Origin: Fibrella aquatilis
Lineage (GTDB): Bacteria; Bacteroidota; Bacteroidia; Cytophagales; Spirosomataceae
Direction: 5' to 3'
Assembly: GCF_017353255.1 (NCBI RefSeq)
Contig: NZ_JAFMYU010000021.1
Location: 62,001 to 126,000 of the forward strand
DNA length: 64,000 nt
This document shows, one piece after another, positions 51,951 through 60,761 of the stretch (positions within the stretch are counted from its first letter, which is position 1; every line of letters begins with the position of its first letter). The notes beneath the pieces are model-generated. The model searched no databases, had not been told where the DNA came from, and saw nothing but the letters and a program-made list of their open reading frames with translations. The translations under genes were made by a program, and so were the position numbers.

Positions 51951-52018
51951 AGACGCTGGCTGTTAGACGCTGGGTATTGGACAGTATCTAATCCAGTGTC
52001 CAACGTCCAATGTCCTAT
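51951..52018. repeat. Heptamer inverted repeat H22 (GTTGGAC type)
   Basis: AGACGCT, GGCTGTT, AGACGCT, GGGTATT, GGACAGT from 51951 face ATCCAGT, GTCCAAC, GTCCAAT, GTCCTAT at 51991-52018. Imperfect pairing with a loop of only a few bases. It fills the gap between the PIG-L stop (51946) and the pgmB ATG (52024). Confidence 0.75.
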
Positions 52019-52023
52019 TTCCT

Positions 52024-52695
52024 ATGATCAACGCATTTCTCTTTGACCTCGACGGCGTGCTGGTCGACACGGCCGTGTTTCATTACCAGGCGTGGCGGCG
52101 GATGGCCAATTCGCTGGGGTTCGATTTTACGCATGAGTTCAACGAAACCCTCAAAGGCATCAGCCGCATGGATTCACTCGACCGGATTCTGGCGCTGGGT
52201 GGTGTGACGCTGTCCGACGAAAAAAAGCTGGAACTGGCCGCGCAGAAAAACGAGTGGTACCTCGAACTGGTGAGCCAAATGACGCCCGACGATATCCTGC
52301 CCGGCGCGCTGGGCTTTCTGGAACAAACCAAACGCGCCGGAATCCGGGTAGCCCTAGGTTCTGTCTCCAAAAATGCGCCGCTGATTCTGGAGCGCGTGGG
52401 CATCACGCACCTGTTCGACGCCCTCATCGACGGCTCGAAGATCACCAACAGCAAGCCCGACCCGGAAGTATTTTTGAAAGGAGCCGCCGAACTGAATGTC
52501 GCCCCTGCCGAATGCATCGTGTTTGAAGATGCCGTGGCGGGCGTCGAAGCCGCTAAACGCGGCGGTATGTTTGCCGTGGGCATCGGCACCCCCGATGTGC
52601 TGACCGAGGCCGATTTGGTCGTGCCCAACCTCGAACACCTCACCATTCCCGAACTCCGCGCCGCCGTTGACCGGGCGCAGGGACTGGGCTACTAG
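52024..52695 (+). CDS. pgmB: Beta-phosphoglucomutase
   Basis: 223-residue HAD enzyme converting beta-glucose-1-phosphate to glucose-6-phosphate. Nucleophile Asp 8 and acid/base Asp 10 in FLFDLDGVLVDTAVFHYQAW, cap signature LKGISRMDSLDRIL, ALGSVSKNAPLIL (motif II Ser), KPDPEVFLKGAAEL (motif III Lys) and VFEDAVAGVEAAK (motif IV Asp). It is functionally paired with the GH65 phosphorylase at 53439, which would produce beta-glucose-1-phosphate. The two are now separated by a nuclease-like gene. Confidence 0.94.
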   Translation: MINAFLFDLDGVLVDTAVFHYQAWRRMANSLGFDFTHEFNETLKGISRMDSLDRILALGGVTLSDEKKLELAAQKNEWYLELVSQMTPDDILPGALGFLEQTKRAGIRVALGSVSKNAPLILERVGITHLFDALIDGSKITNSKPDPEVFLKGAAELNVAPAECIVFEDAVAGVEAAKRGGMFAVGIGTPDVLTEADLVVPNLEHLTIPELRAAVDRAQGLGY

Positions 52696-52740
52696 TCCCT
52701 TGGCAGTAGGTGGGTATCTTTACAAAAACGACAAACAATC

Positions 52741-53349
52741 ATGGCTTTTATACTATATAAAACGCTCGGTGATGTATTGAAGGCATACTCTATTCGGTAT
52801 GAAGAGGACAGGCTGCCAACTGAGCGAAATACGTGGCCAGCACCACCAGAACTTCATGAAGAAATTACTTTCAACAGAACAGAGATTGCTTACAATGCCT
52901 CCGATGCAGCAATGTGTGAGAATGTGATCTACCCCATCCTGCGGGCTGTTTGGAAACCATATCGTCAAACGTTTGCAATTTGGAGTCATAAGCCAATTGA
53001 ACTCAACGATGAACTGTCAGGTGTGCCTGATTACATCTTTGCCCGCAAATCGGTATTGGGCAAAGTCGTGTTTGACACGCCCTACGTAGCTGTTGTCGAG
53101 GCCAAAAAAGATGATTTTACAATGGGATGGGCGCAATGCGCCCTGGAAATGTATACTATTCAGCAGTTAAACCAGGACGGAAACCCTGTATATGGCATTG
53201 TCTCGAACGGTGATCTCTGGGAGATCGGCGTACTATATCCACATAGACTGGTACTATACAAAGACACCTTGTCTTGCGATGATCTGAATGGACTTTTCAG
53301 CGCCCTTACCTACGTGCTTGAAACCTGCAAGCGTATTTACAACCTATGA
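52741..53349 (+). CDS. PD-(D/E)XK nuclease-like protein of unknown role
   Basis: 202 residues. The middle carries GVPDYIFARKS followed by VAVVEAKKDDFTMGWAQCALEM, a good PD-(D/E)XK layout (Asp, then Glu-Ala-Lys, then a Gln in the next helix) as in restriction-endonuclease-like folds. N-terminal helices may add a structural domain. The gene is more AT-rich than the neighbouring pgmB and GH65 genes and lies between them without metabolic logic, which suggests insertion. No methyltransferase or antitoxin gene is adjacent. Confidence 0.65.
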   Translation: MAFILYKTLGDVLKAYSIRYEEDRLPTERNTWPAPPELHEEITFNRTEIAYNASDAAMCENVIYPILRAVWKPYRQTFAIWSHKPIELNDELSGVPDYIFARKSVLGKVVFDTPYVAVVEAKKDDFTMGWAQCALEMYTIQQLNQDGNPVYGIVSNGDLWEIGVLYPHRLVLYKDTLSCDDLNGLFSALTYVLETCKRIYNL

Positions 53350-53352
53350 ACT

Positions 53353-53436
53353 GATTGGGGATTTCGGGTTTTGGATTTCGGATTGGCTCATGCGTCAGCA
53401 ATCAATCCGAAATCCGAAATCCGAAATCCGAAATCC
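53353..53436. repeat. Heptamer inverted repeat H23 (GGATTTC type)
   Basis: GATTGGG, GATTTCG, GGTTTTG, GATTTCG, GATTGGC at 53353-53387 face CAATCCG and AAATCCG repeats at 53400-53436. The short loop contains GCGTCAGCA, as in the H3/H4 family. It ends two bases before the GH65 ATG. Confidence 0.85.
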
Positions 53437-53438
53437 TT

Positions 53439-55754
53439 ATGAAGCACTACCTCACAAACGACCCCTGGTGTGTGGTCGAAGACGGGTTTCACCCGCAGTA
53501 TAATGAAGTAACCGAAAGCCTCATGAGCCTTGGCAATGGCCGACTGGGCGGGCGCGGTAACTTCGAAGAAAAATTCACGGGCAAAACCCTGCCCGGCAAC
53601 TACGTAGCGGGCGTGTATTACCCCGACAAAACCCGCGTGGGCTGGTGGAAAAACGGCTACCCCGACTACTTCGCCAAGGTGCTCAACGCTGCCAACTGGA
53701 TCGGCATCGATGTAGACGTGGAGTACGAATCGCTCGACCTGAATACCTGCGAGGTGCGCGATTTTCGGCGGGTGCTCAACATGCAGGAGGGCTATCTGGA
53801 GCGGTCATTTGTGGCGGTGCTAAAGAGTGGCAAAGAGCTGAACGTCAACGCCAAACGGTTTTGTTCTATCGTAGATGATGAAGCCGGGGCCATCCGCTAC
53901 AGCATCACCCCGCTTAACTTCGACGCCAAGATCACCATTACGCCCTACATCGACGGGGCGATTCGCAACAAAGACGCCAACTACGACGAAACCTTCTGGG
54001 ACGAGGTGCGCAAAGAAACCGCTTACGGCGAGGCGTACATTGAACTACGTACCCGCAAAACCGGCTTCCATGTCGTGACCGGCATGTGCGTGGAGGTAGA
54101 GCAGAACGGGGCCAAATTCGACTACCAGTCGCAGCCCATCAAGTACGAGAAGTACGTGGCCAACCGCCTGACCCTCGACTGCCGGAAGGGTGAAGAAACG
54201 GTCATCTACAAGTATGCCGTAAACCTGTCGTCGCTCAATTATGATTCCGATGAGCTGTTGAAAGCGGCGCACCAGTATATTCAGCGGATTTCGCGGAAAG
54301 GGTTCGACAAAATGCTGTTCGAACAACAGCAGGCCTGGGCCGACAAGTGGAAAATGAACGACATCACCATTGATGGCGATATTGCCGCGCAGCAGGGTAT
54401 CCGGTTCAACATTTTCCAGCTTAATCAGACCTATACCGGTGAAGATGAACGGCTTAACATTGGCCCAAAGGGCTTCACCGGCGAAAAATACGGCGGCTCT
54501 ACCTACTGGGATACCGAGGCGTACTGCTTGCCGTTTTACCTGGCCACCGCCGACCAGAAAGTGGCGCGTAACCTGCTCATTTACCGGTATAAGCAGTTGG
54601 GTAAGGCCATCGAAAACGCGCAGAAACTGGGCTTCCGGGCCGGGGCGGCGCTGTACCCGATGGTGACCATGAACGGCGAAGAATGCCACAACGAGTGGGA
54701 GATCACCTTTGAGGAAATCCACCGCAACGGGGCCATCGCCTACGCCATCTATGACTACGTGCGTTACACCGGCGACGAAGCCTACCTGGCTGAGTACGGA
54801 CTGGAGGTGCTCGTGGCCATCAGCCGGTTCTGGAGTCAGCGCGTGAACTGGTCGGAAGCCAAAGGGCAGTATGTGATGCTGGGCGTGACGGGGCCGAACG
54901 AGTACGAAAACAACGTCAACAACAACTGGTACACCAATTACATCGCCGCCTGGACCCTGCGCTACACCATGCAGGCCGTGGCCATCGTGAAGCGCATCAA
55001 CCCCGATGCCTTCGCCGATCTGGCCGACCGTATCCATTTCCGCGAGGAAAAGGAGATCACTAAAGCAAAGGACATCGTCGAGAAAATGCACTACCCTTTT
55101 GACGACACACGGCAGGTGTTTTTGCAGCAAAGCGACTTTCTCGACAAAGACATCATGCCCGTGTCGGAGATTCCCAAAGGGCAGCGGCCGCTAAACCAAA
55201 ACTGGTCGTGGGACCGGATTTTGCGTTCGTGCTTTATCAAACAGGCCGACGTCTTGCAGGGGCTGTACTTCTTCGAAGACGAGTTCGACACCGACACCCT
55301 CAAGCGCAACTTCGATTTCTACGAACCCATGACCGTACATGAGTCGTCATTGTCGCCCTGCGTACATAGTATTCAGGCATCAAAGCTGGGCATGAAAGCC
55401 AAGGCCTACGAGATGTACCTCCGCACCGCCCGCCTCGACCTGGATGACTACAACAACGACACCGAAGACGGCTGCCACATCACAAGTATGGCCGGTACGT
55501 GGCTTGCCGTAGTGCAGGGGTTCGGGGGTATGCGCGTCACGGCCGAGGGCCTGAGCCTGGCCCCCTACTGCCCCGACGGCTGGACTTCCTTCGCTTTCAA
55601 AATCCGTTTCCAGGGGGCACTCTTGCAGGTTACCACCACGCAAACGGGCGTCACGGTGGAAAACTTCTCCGCCCAATCCCTCACCCTTCAGGTACTTGGC
55701 AAGGCCGTAACAGTAAGTGCCAACGGCAAGCAGGAGGTTGCGGTAGAAGCGTAA
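53439..55754 (+). CDS. GH65 maltose phosphorylase-type glycoside phosphorylase
   Basis: 771 residues. It would phosphorolyse maltose (or a related alpha-glucobiose) to beta-glucose-1-phosphate plus glucose, feeding pgmB. N-terminal beta-sandwich about 1-270, (alpha/alpha)6 barrel about 310-690 with KYGGSTYWDTEAYCLPFYLA and the catalytic acid Glu in VTGPNEYENNVNNNWYTNY, phosphate-site sequence TVHESSLSPCVHSI, and a C-terminal beta sheet. The specificity (maltose versus kojibiose or trehalose) is inferred from context. ATG 53439 is preferred, since the longer frame begins inside H23. A terminator follows. Confidence 0.9.
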   Translation: MKHYLTNDPWCVVEDGFHPQYNEVTESLMSLGNGRLGGRGNFEEKFTGKTLPGNYVAGVYYPDKTRVGWWKNGYPDYFAKVLNAANWIGIDVDVEYESLDLNTCEVRDFRRVLNMQEGYLERSFVAVLKSGKELNVNAKRFCSIVDDEAGAIRYSITPLNFDAKITITPYIDGAIRNKDANYDETFWDEVRKETAYGEAYIELRTRKTGFHVVTGMCVEVEQNGAKFDYQSQPIKYEKYVANRLTLDCRKGEETVIYKYAVNLSSLNYDSDELLKAAHQYIQRISRKGFDKMLFEQQQAWADKWKMNDITIDGDIAAQQGIRFNIFQLNQTYTGEDERLNIGPKGFTGEKYGGSTYWDTEAYCLPFYLATADQKVARNLLIYRYKQLGKAIENAQKLGFRAGAALYPMVTMNGEECHNEWEITFEEIHRNGAIAYAIYDYVRYTGDEAYLAEYGLEVLVAISRFWSQRVNWSEAKGQYVMLGVTGPNEYENNVNNNWYTNYIAAWTLRYTMQAVAIVKRINPDAFADLADRIHFREEKEITKAKDIVEKMHYPFDDTRQVFLQQSDFLDKDIMPVSEIPKGQRPLNQNWSWDRILRSCFIKQADVLQGLYFFEDEFDTDTLKRNFDFYEPMTVHESSLSPCVHSIQASKLGMKAKAYEMYLRTARLDLDDYNNDTEDGCHITSMAGTWLAVVQGFGGMRVTAEGLSLAPYCPDGWTSFAFKIRFQGALLQVTTTQTGVTVENFSAQSLTLQVLGKAVTVSANGKQEVAVEA

Positions 55755-55775
55755 TAAGCAAGCTGAGTCTACTCT

Positions 55776-55815
55776 AGCCGGCAAAGCCAGTTGACTGGCT
55801 TTGCCGGCTTTTTTT
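55776..55815 (+). terminator. Rho-independent terminator of the maltose group
   Basis: AGCCGGCAAAGCCAG, loop TTGA, CTGGCTTTGCCGGCT and a run of seven T. Perfect 15-bp stem, 21 bases after the GH65 stop. Confidence 0.93.
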
Positions 55816-55868
55816 GCGTCTTCATGTACGCCCATTGTCCCGGTTAAAAGGTTATTAGACACATCTAC

Positions 55869-55897
55869 ATTGTGGACGGTTTATTCAGTTACATTTG
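55869..55897 (+). promoter_or_regulatory. Candidate Bacteroidota promoter of the outer-membrane protein gene
   Basis: ATTG at 55869 and TACATTTG at 55890-55897 with a 17-base spacer, close to the TTTG/TAnnTTTG arrangement. It lies 36 bases before ATG 55933 and after the terminator, so it probably starts a new transcript. Confidence 0.6.
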
Positions 55898-55932
55898 TAT
55901 TTAAATACTAACTGCTTTATCATCAACGCTTT

Positions 55933-56595
55933 ATGAAAGCTCTTCTGGTCAGCCTGTGTGTGCTGTATGGTGTGCCTACACTGGCACAAGGCTACAAACC
56001 ATTTAAAGTAAATGTGTCCGTTGGCTATGGTGTCCAGCCAGTTGCGGGTGCAAGGGGCGGCATGCTGGTTAGTATCGAGCCTCGCTACAGCCTTACTAAC
56101 CAGTTCGAATTGGGCGTTCGGCTGGGAAGCGTGTTTCCTGCGCAATCAGTCCCCGCTACCGTATATCAAACAGATCGATATACCGACACCCCAGTAGTGT
56201 CGGCGCTGGCAACGGCTAATTTCTGGCTTACGCCGGGTCGGGTCCGCCCCTATGTGGGCATCGGGTTAGGTAGTTATTGGGCCACCACCTCTACATACAA
56301 GGCAGAACTGCTCCCCAGCGGTGGCGCGTCGGTGACCAGCATCGGGCGGAGCGTGAGCAAGCCAGGAGGTATGGTACGGGTGGGGGTAAAAACAGGACAT
56401 GTGCATCTGGCAGCCGAATATAACTTGGTGGGGAGCACTGCGCAGCAAGACCCCGATTATCGCGATTCAGCTATTCTGGGTTACCTAAATGGACAACCGC
56501 TATACAACAACACCACTAAGGTCATTAACTGGACTACGCCCAACGCCTATTTTGGCGCACACGTTGGCATCGATATTGGTGGCGGAAGCCGATAA
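55933..56595 (+). CDS. Outer-membrane beta-barrel protein
   Basis: 220 residues. Signal peptide MKALLVSLCVLYGVPTLAQ followed by about eight amphipathic strands separated by turns (VNVSVGYGVQPVAG, MLVSIEPRYSLTNQFELGVRLG, ALATANFWLTPGRVRPYVGIGLG, VRVGVKTGHVHLAAEYNLVG, AYFGAHVGIDIGGG). The layout matches the OMP_b-brl family of small eight-stranded barrels. Function unknown; membrane location is inferred from the strand pattern. Confidence 0.75.
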   Translation: MKALLVSLCVLYGVPTLAQGYKPFKVNVSVGYGVQPVAGARGGMLVSIEPRYSLTNQFELGVRLGSVFPAQSVPATVYQTDRYTDTPVVSALATANFWLTPGRVRPYVGIGLGSYWATTSTYKAELLPSGGASVTSIGRSVSKPGGMVRVGVKTGHVHLAAEYNLVGSTAQQDPDYRDSAILGYLNGQPLYNNTTKVINWTTPNAYFGAHVGIDIGGGSR

Positions 56596-56610
56596 CATGG
56601 GGGTTGCCAG

Positions 56611-58293
56611 TCATTTCACCAGCTTATACATCATGCCGTCGGACTTGGTGAACACATACAGTTCACCAGCGGCATCCTGCCCAAGCCGTAGGTCTATTTT
56701 ATTTTCGTTGGTCAGCTCTTTTAACGTTGTTTTTTGGCCGTTTAACACCAACTGACACTCATGAATAGTGGCTTGCTTACCTTCTGAAATGTCTTTTACG
56801 TTTACGTAAAAAACACGACCCCGTACAATTTCGCCAAAAACATAACTGCCTTTCAATTGTGGCACTTGATTTCCAGTGTATTCATAGCCACCCATAATAG
56901 CGTTTCCTTCGTCGTGATCGAATTGTATTACCGGATAAGAATACCCCAGTGATTTATCGGTTTTAGGCAAAGGCATTACCCGATTTACGGAGGTGCTGAC
57001 ATCAACCATAAAGGTGCCTTCGCGGTCGGGCCAGCCGTGATTTTTTCCGGGTTTTACTACGTAAATCGATTCTATTTGTCGCTGCCCAATGTTGGAGACC
57101 AGCATTCGGCCATCGCGCAGCCAGGTAATCCGGTTGGGGTTACGAAATCCTTCGGCATATACTTCGTCCAAACCATCTTTGTTTACAAACGGGTTGGTGG
57201 CCGGAATGCCGTATTGCCCGTTTTTACTTGTCCGTTCGGTTGGGTTTATGCGCAGCACCTTGCCCCAGACCGAGTTTTTATTTCGGGCAATAAACGGGTA
57301 GCCCTGCTCTACCGCGCCACCGTCGCCCATGCCGATGTAAAGCAGCCCGTAGTCAGCGTCGGTAGGTTTGGCATAGGGATTAAAGGTGATGTCCTGCATT
57401 CCGTGAATTTGCGTCACCACGTTGATACGGAGCAATTCGCGGGGCTTTCCGGTAAGCTGCCTTGCCCCAGCATTATCGACAACCCACTCATTAACAACCC
57501 ATTGCAATTTGACAGGTATACTATCGGCGTAGGCGAAGTCAGCGTTGGAGGTGTTGGCGGGTTCGGTATGCGTGGTGTAGAAAAGCCGGTTAGTGGCAAA
57601 ATCGGGGTGAAAGGCAAAGCTGCCCAAACCAGTGGCCAAACCGGGGTTGTTGGTGAACCGGCTGAAGTACGTCCGGGCATCGAAGTACACCGTGGCCTCA
57701 TTGGCTGCCGACAGGATGTAGAGCGGCCCCTGCAAATCGGCCACCATCGTTTCTTTAGTAATGGGATGCACCCCCATTTTATTAATTCGGGTGCGGGGCT
57801 GCGTAGCGTTTGTAAACGGAAACTGAAGCACTCTCTGAATGCTCACGTCCATTGTTGGCGGCCCAATCGGTTCAGGTATGGGATTTTCCAAACCAGCCGG
57901 TCCGGTTGAAGCCATAGTGACAGGCGCAGGCTTTACTAACAGGTAGGCCACCAGTTCGTTAATTGCTTTGTCGCCCAGGTGCGTAAACGCCGGCATTACG
58001 GTGCCAAACTTTTTATATTTATCAACAGCCCGCGCGTGGCGGGCATCGATCATGGCTTTCGGATTTTTAATAAAATCAACTAGATAACGTTCGTCTACGT
58101 TTCCTTTTAATCCGCCCAATTGTGGTCCAATACCATCCTGTTTAAAATTATGGCACCCGGCACAATTTTTTTCAAACAATTGACTGGCAGCCGTATCAGT
58201 TTGCGCTAACACACTCGTATAATTTACGAGCAAAAAAATAAAACTAACGAGGGTATGCCAACGCAAATAGCAGGTAAGGAAAAATAAATTCAT
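56611..58293 (-). CDS. Secreted cytochrome c - PQQ-type sugar dehydrogenase fusion
   Basis: 560 residues. N-terminal signal (HTLVSFIFLLVNYTSVLAQ), then a class I cytochrome c with CAGCHNFKQDGIGPQLGG and a Met ligand in GTVMPAFTHLGD (about 35-125), a short linker, then a glucose/sorbosone dehydrogenase propeller (about 150-555: FHPDFATNRLFYTTHTEPAN, GLLYIGMGDGG, GYPFIARNKNSVWGKVLRINP, AEGFRNPNRITW, GKNHGWPDREG). It probably oxidises a sugar or alditol in the periplasm and passes electrons to the built-in haem. PQQ as cofactor is a family inference. Confidence 0.87.
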   Translation of the reverse strand: MNLFFLTCYLRWHTLVSFIFLLVNYTSVLAQTDTAASQLFEKNCAGCHNFKQDGIGPQLGGLKGNVDERYLVDFIKNPKAMIDARHARAVDKYKKFGTVMPAFTHLGDKAINELVAYLLVKPAPVTMASTGPAGLENPIPEPIGPPTMDVSIQRVLQFPFTNATQPRTRINKMGVHPITKETMVADLQGPLYILSAANEATVYFDARTYFSRFTNNPGLATGLGSFAFHPDFATNRLFYTTHTEPANTSNADFAYADSIPVKLQWVVNEWVVDNAGARQLTGKPRELLRINVVTQIHGMQDITFNPYAKPTDADYGLLYIGMGDGGAVEQGYPFIARNKNSVWGKVLRINPTERTSKNGQYGIPATNPFVNKDGLDEVYAEGFRNPNRITWLRDGRMLVSNIGQRQIESIYVVKPGKNHGWPDREGTFMVDVSTSVNRVMPLPKTDKSLGYSYPVIQFDHDEGNAIMGGYEYTGNQVPQLKGSYVFGEIVRGRVFYVNVKDISEGKQATIHECQLVLNGQKTTLKELTNENKIDLRLGQDAAGELYVFTKSDGMMYKLVK

Positions 58294-58483
58294 ATAGGTA
58301 ACTGATTAATGAAAATAGCCTAGAGCCCGCATTCCAATCTACTGGACTTGCACCTGAACACACCGCCCAACATGACAAAACAACCAACGTCTGTCAACTA
58401 CTCAGCCTAACCACTGCACTCGATTGATTAGCAAATAGACAGGTGAGATTTGTTAGTTTTACCGTATACAAACCGACTCAGCT

Positions 58484-59125
58484 ATGACGACGCTTGCACT
58501 ACTACCGCAACTGCCCCTCACACTCACCGAACGCAGCCTTGCCCCGGAGGTAATCCGGGCTGCCGCCACGTTTGAGGAATACCTGGCTTTCGCTGAACAG
58601 TGCGAGTACAATGTGGAATACATCAATGGAGAAATCATATCTATGAGTCAGGCATCGCTGCCCCATGAGTTGCTGGTTGGTCGTATCATCTATACCTTGA
58701 TCAACCTGTTTGACAATGATGACCAACTAACCGTCTTCAGCAGCAATATCAAGCTATTCATCGAAGCCACCGGCGATTCGGTCAATGCCGACGTGACGAT
58801 GGTGCAGGGGGCGCCCGACTACCTGCGCTTGCCCAGTGGTAACCTCTCAACGGCCACGGTCAAGAATCCGGTGCTGATCGTGGAAGTGCTTTCTGGTAGC
58901 ACAATGGCCTTTGACCTGGGCGACAAACTGGACATTTATAAGCAGATCCCGTCACTGCAACAGGTGCTGTTTGTGAGCCAGCACAAGCCGTGGGTAAGCT
59001 CATATGCCCGCACCCCCAACCCCACTGAGTGGCTCAATACCAGCGTTCATGCCCTTACAGAGTCCATCACAGTGCTCGATAATACCGTCGCGTTGGCCGA
59101 CCTTTACAAGAAATTTACGTTTTGA
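58484..59125 (+). CDS. Uma2-family (DUF820) PD-(D/E)XK protein
   Basis: 213 residues of the Uma2/DUF820 family: FEEYLAFAEQCEYNVEYINGEIISMSQASLPHELLVGRI, DVTMVQGAPDYLRLP, NPVLIVEVLSGSTMAFDLGDKLDIYKQIPSLQQVLFVSQ. The predicted nuclease core is Asp of DVTMV with Glu of IVEVLS and the lysine in DKLDIY. Cellular role unknown; the family is highly expanded in cyanobacteria. Its TGA overlaps the ATG of the next gene by one base, so translation may be coupled. Confidence 0.85.
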   Translation: MTTLALLPQLPLTLTERSLAPEVIRAAATFEEYLAFAEQCEYNVEYINGEIISMSQASLPHELLVGRIIYTLINLFDNDDQLTVFSSNIKLFIEATGDSVNADVTMVQGAPDYLRLPSGNLSTATVKNPVLIVEVLSGSTMAFDLGDKLDIYKQIPSLQQVLFVSQHKPWVSSYARTPNPTEWLNTSVHALTESITVLDNTVALADLYKKFTF

Positions 59126-60372
59126 TGAACATTGCCGTTTGGCATAATCTTCCCAGCGGTGGAGCCAGCCGCGCCCTCAATCAGCACATCAAAGGCCTGG
59201 CCGAACGGGGTCATCAGCTTACGGTCTACACCACCTCGATGGCCGACAGTGCCTACCTCGACGTAGACCGGTACGTGACCGCCACCCACGTGGTGCCGCT
59301 CGATATGACGCTTCGTTTCCGGCATCAGTACCGCGATCAGCTTCGGTCTATTGCCTATTTGCCCGATACGCAGATTGAACGGATGCTAACGGCATGCGCG
59401 CAATTGGCCGACAAGATCAATACCGGTGGGCACGACCTGCTGTTTGCCAACTCATGCCAGCAGTTTATGATGCCCTACATCGGGCGGTTTGTGCAGGGGC
59501 CAAAGCTGCTATATCTCCAGGAACCCAACCGGTCACTGTACGAGGCCTTCCCGAAGCAACGCTGGGCGGCGCTGCCTCCTGCCGCCGGGCGATGGCGCAA
59601 CAAAGCCTACCGCAAGGCCTTTTGGCATGACCTCTTCGAACAGCGGCAGGCACGCGTACGGGTGCGCGAAGAACTGGCCAACTACCATACCTACGACCAG
59701 GTGCTGGTGAACTCGCACTTCAGCAATGAAAGCGTGGTGAAAGCCTACGGACATGGGGCCAATGTCTGCTACCTGGGTATCGACGCGGCGGTTTTTCCCG
59801 ACCTAAAACTTCCCCGGAAACCCTTCGTACTAGGCCTGGGTGCCCTTTTTCCGCACAAACGTCCCGACACAGCCATCCAGACGCTGGCCCAACTGCCCGC
59901 CGCCACCCGGCCGCCGCTGGTGTGGGTGGGCAACATGGGCAACCGCGAGTACGTGGCCGAGATGCAGCAATTGGCCAACCGGCTGAACGTCGATTTTCAG
60001 ACCCGCGAACGCATCGCGCAGGCTGAACTGGTGGAACTGCTCAACACGGCCTCGTGCCTGCTGTATACCTCTGAACTGGAGCCGTTTGGCTATGCCCCGC
60101 TGGAAGCCAACGCCTGCGGCCTGCCCACGGTGGCCATTGCCGAAGGCGGTATCCGCGAGACGGTCATTGACGGACAAAACGGCCTGCTCTGCCCCCGCAA
60201 CCACGCCCAGCTTGCCGCCGCCGTGGCCCGGCTGCTAACCGACAAGGCGTTGTTTCAGCGCCTGTCTGAACAGGGCAAAGCCTGGGTGGCCGACAAATGG
60301 ACCATCTACCAGGCCGTTGACCGGGTGGAAAACGAACTACAAAAAGTGCTGAACAACCAGCGTTACATTTAG
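59125..60372 (+). CDS. Glycosyltransferase family 4 (GT-B)
   Basis: 415 residues. N-terminal NIAVWHNLPSGGASRALNQHIKGLAERGHQ is the GT4 acceptor-side glycine loop. The C-terminal donor domain shows LGALFPHKRPDTAIQTLAQL and the Glu-x7-Glu motif in ELEPFGYAPLEANACGLP, followed by EGGIRETVIDGQNG. A cytosolic or membrane-peripheral hexosyltransferase for cell-surface glycans is likely, but donor and acceptor are unknown. ATG 59125 overlaps the Uma2 stop; it converges with the GNAT gene with a four-base overlap. Confidence 0.86.
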   Translation: MNIAVWHNLPSGGASRALNQHIKGLAERGHQLTVYTTSMADSAYLDVDRYVTATHVVPLDMTLRFRHQYRDQLRSIAYLPDTQIERMLTACAQLADKINTGGHDLLFANSCQQFMMPYIGRFVQGPKLLYLQEPNRSLYEAFPKQRWAALPPAAGRWRNKAYRKAFWHDLFEQRQARVRVREELANYHTYDQVLVNSHFSNESVVKAYGHGANVCYLGIDAAVFPDLKLPRKPFVLGLGALFPHKRPDTAIQTLAQLPAATRPPLVWVGNMGNREYVAEMQQLANRLNVDFQTRERIAQAELVELLNTASCLLYTSELEPFGYAPLEANACGLPTVAIAEGGIRETVIDGQNGLLCPRNHAQLAAAVARLLTDKALFQRLSEQGKAWVADKWTIYQAVDRVENELQKVLNNQRYI

Positions 60373-60680
60373 AAATCGTTCACGTCATATTGGCCCGACA
60401 CCACGCGCTGATAGTCGGGGTGGCGTTTGAGGTAGGTGGCCACAAACGGGCAGAGCGGCACGATTTTGAGCGAATGCGCGTCGACGTAGTCAAGCACCTG
60501 CTTCACCAGATTCGAGCCAATGCCCTGGCCTTCCAGGTCTGGATGAACCTCCGTATGGGTGAGGGCCAGCGTGTGGTCATCCACCCGCTCAAAAACCACC
60601 ATCGACAGTTTGCCGTCGGTGCGCAGTTCAAAGCGGTGTTTGTCTTGGTTTAGCGCTACCGTTTGTTCAGAAGTACCCAT
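60369..60680 (-). CDS. Small GNAT-like N-acetyltransferase (YjdJ type)
   Basis: 103 residues: VVFERVDDHTLALTHTEVHPDLEGQGIGSNLVKQVLDY carries the acetyl-CoA loop (EGQGIGS), and IVPLCPFVATYLKRHPDYQRVV is the signature of the short YjdJ/Acetyltransf_CG group, with its conserved Cys. Substrate unknown. Overlaps the 3' end of the convergent glycosyltransferase by four bases. Confidence 0.85.
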   Translation of the reverse strand: MGTSEQTVALNQDKHRFELRTDGKLSMVVFERVDDHTLALTHTEVHPDLEGQGIGSNLVKQVLDYVDAHSLKIVPLCPFVATYLKRHPDYQRVVSGQYDVNDF

Positions 60681-60761
60681 AAAAAGCCATTGTCTGCGTG
60701 TGTTGATTGGTAGAAATGACTAACTTCCTTACCCAATTGTTCACCGTAAACCCTAAAAATC

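Noticed and set aside
54045-55130. 361-codon minus-strand frame inside the GH65 gene
   Set aside because: Antisense shadow of conserved GH65 barrel sequence; low-complexity Val/His/Gly-rich product.
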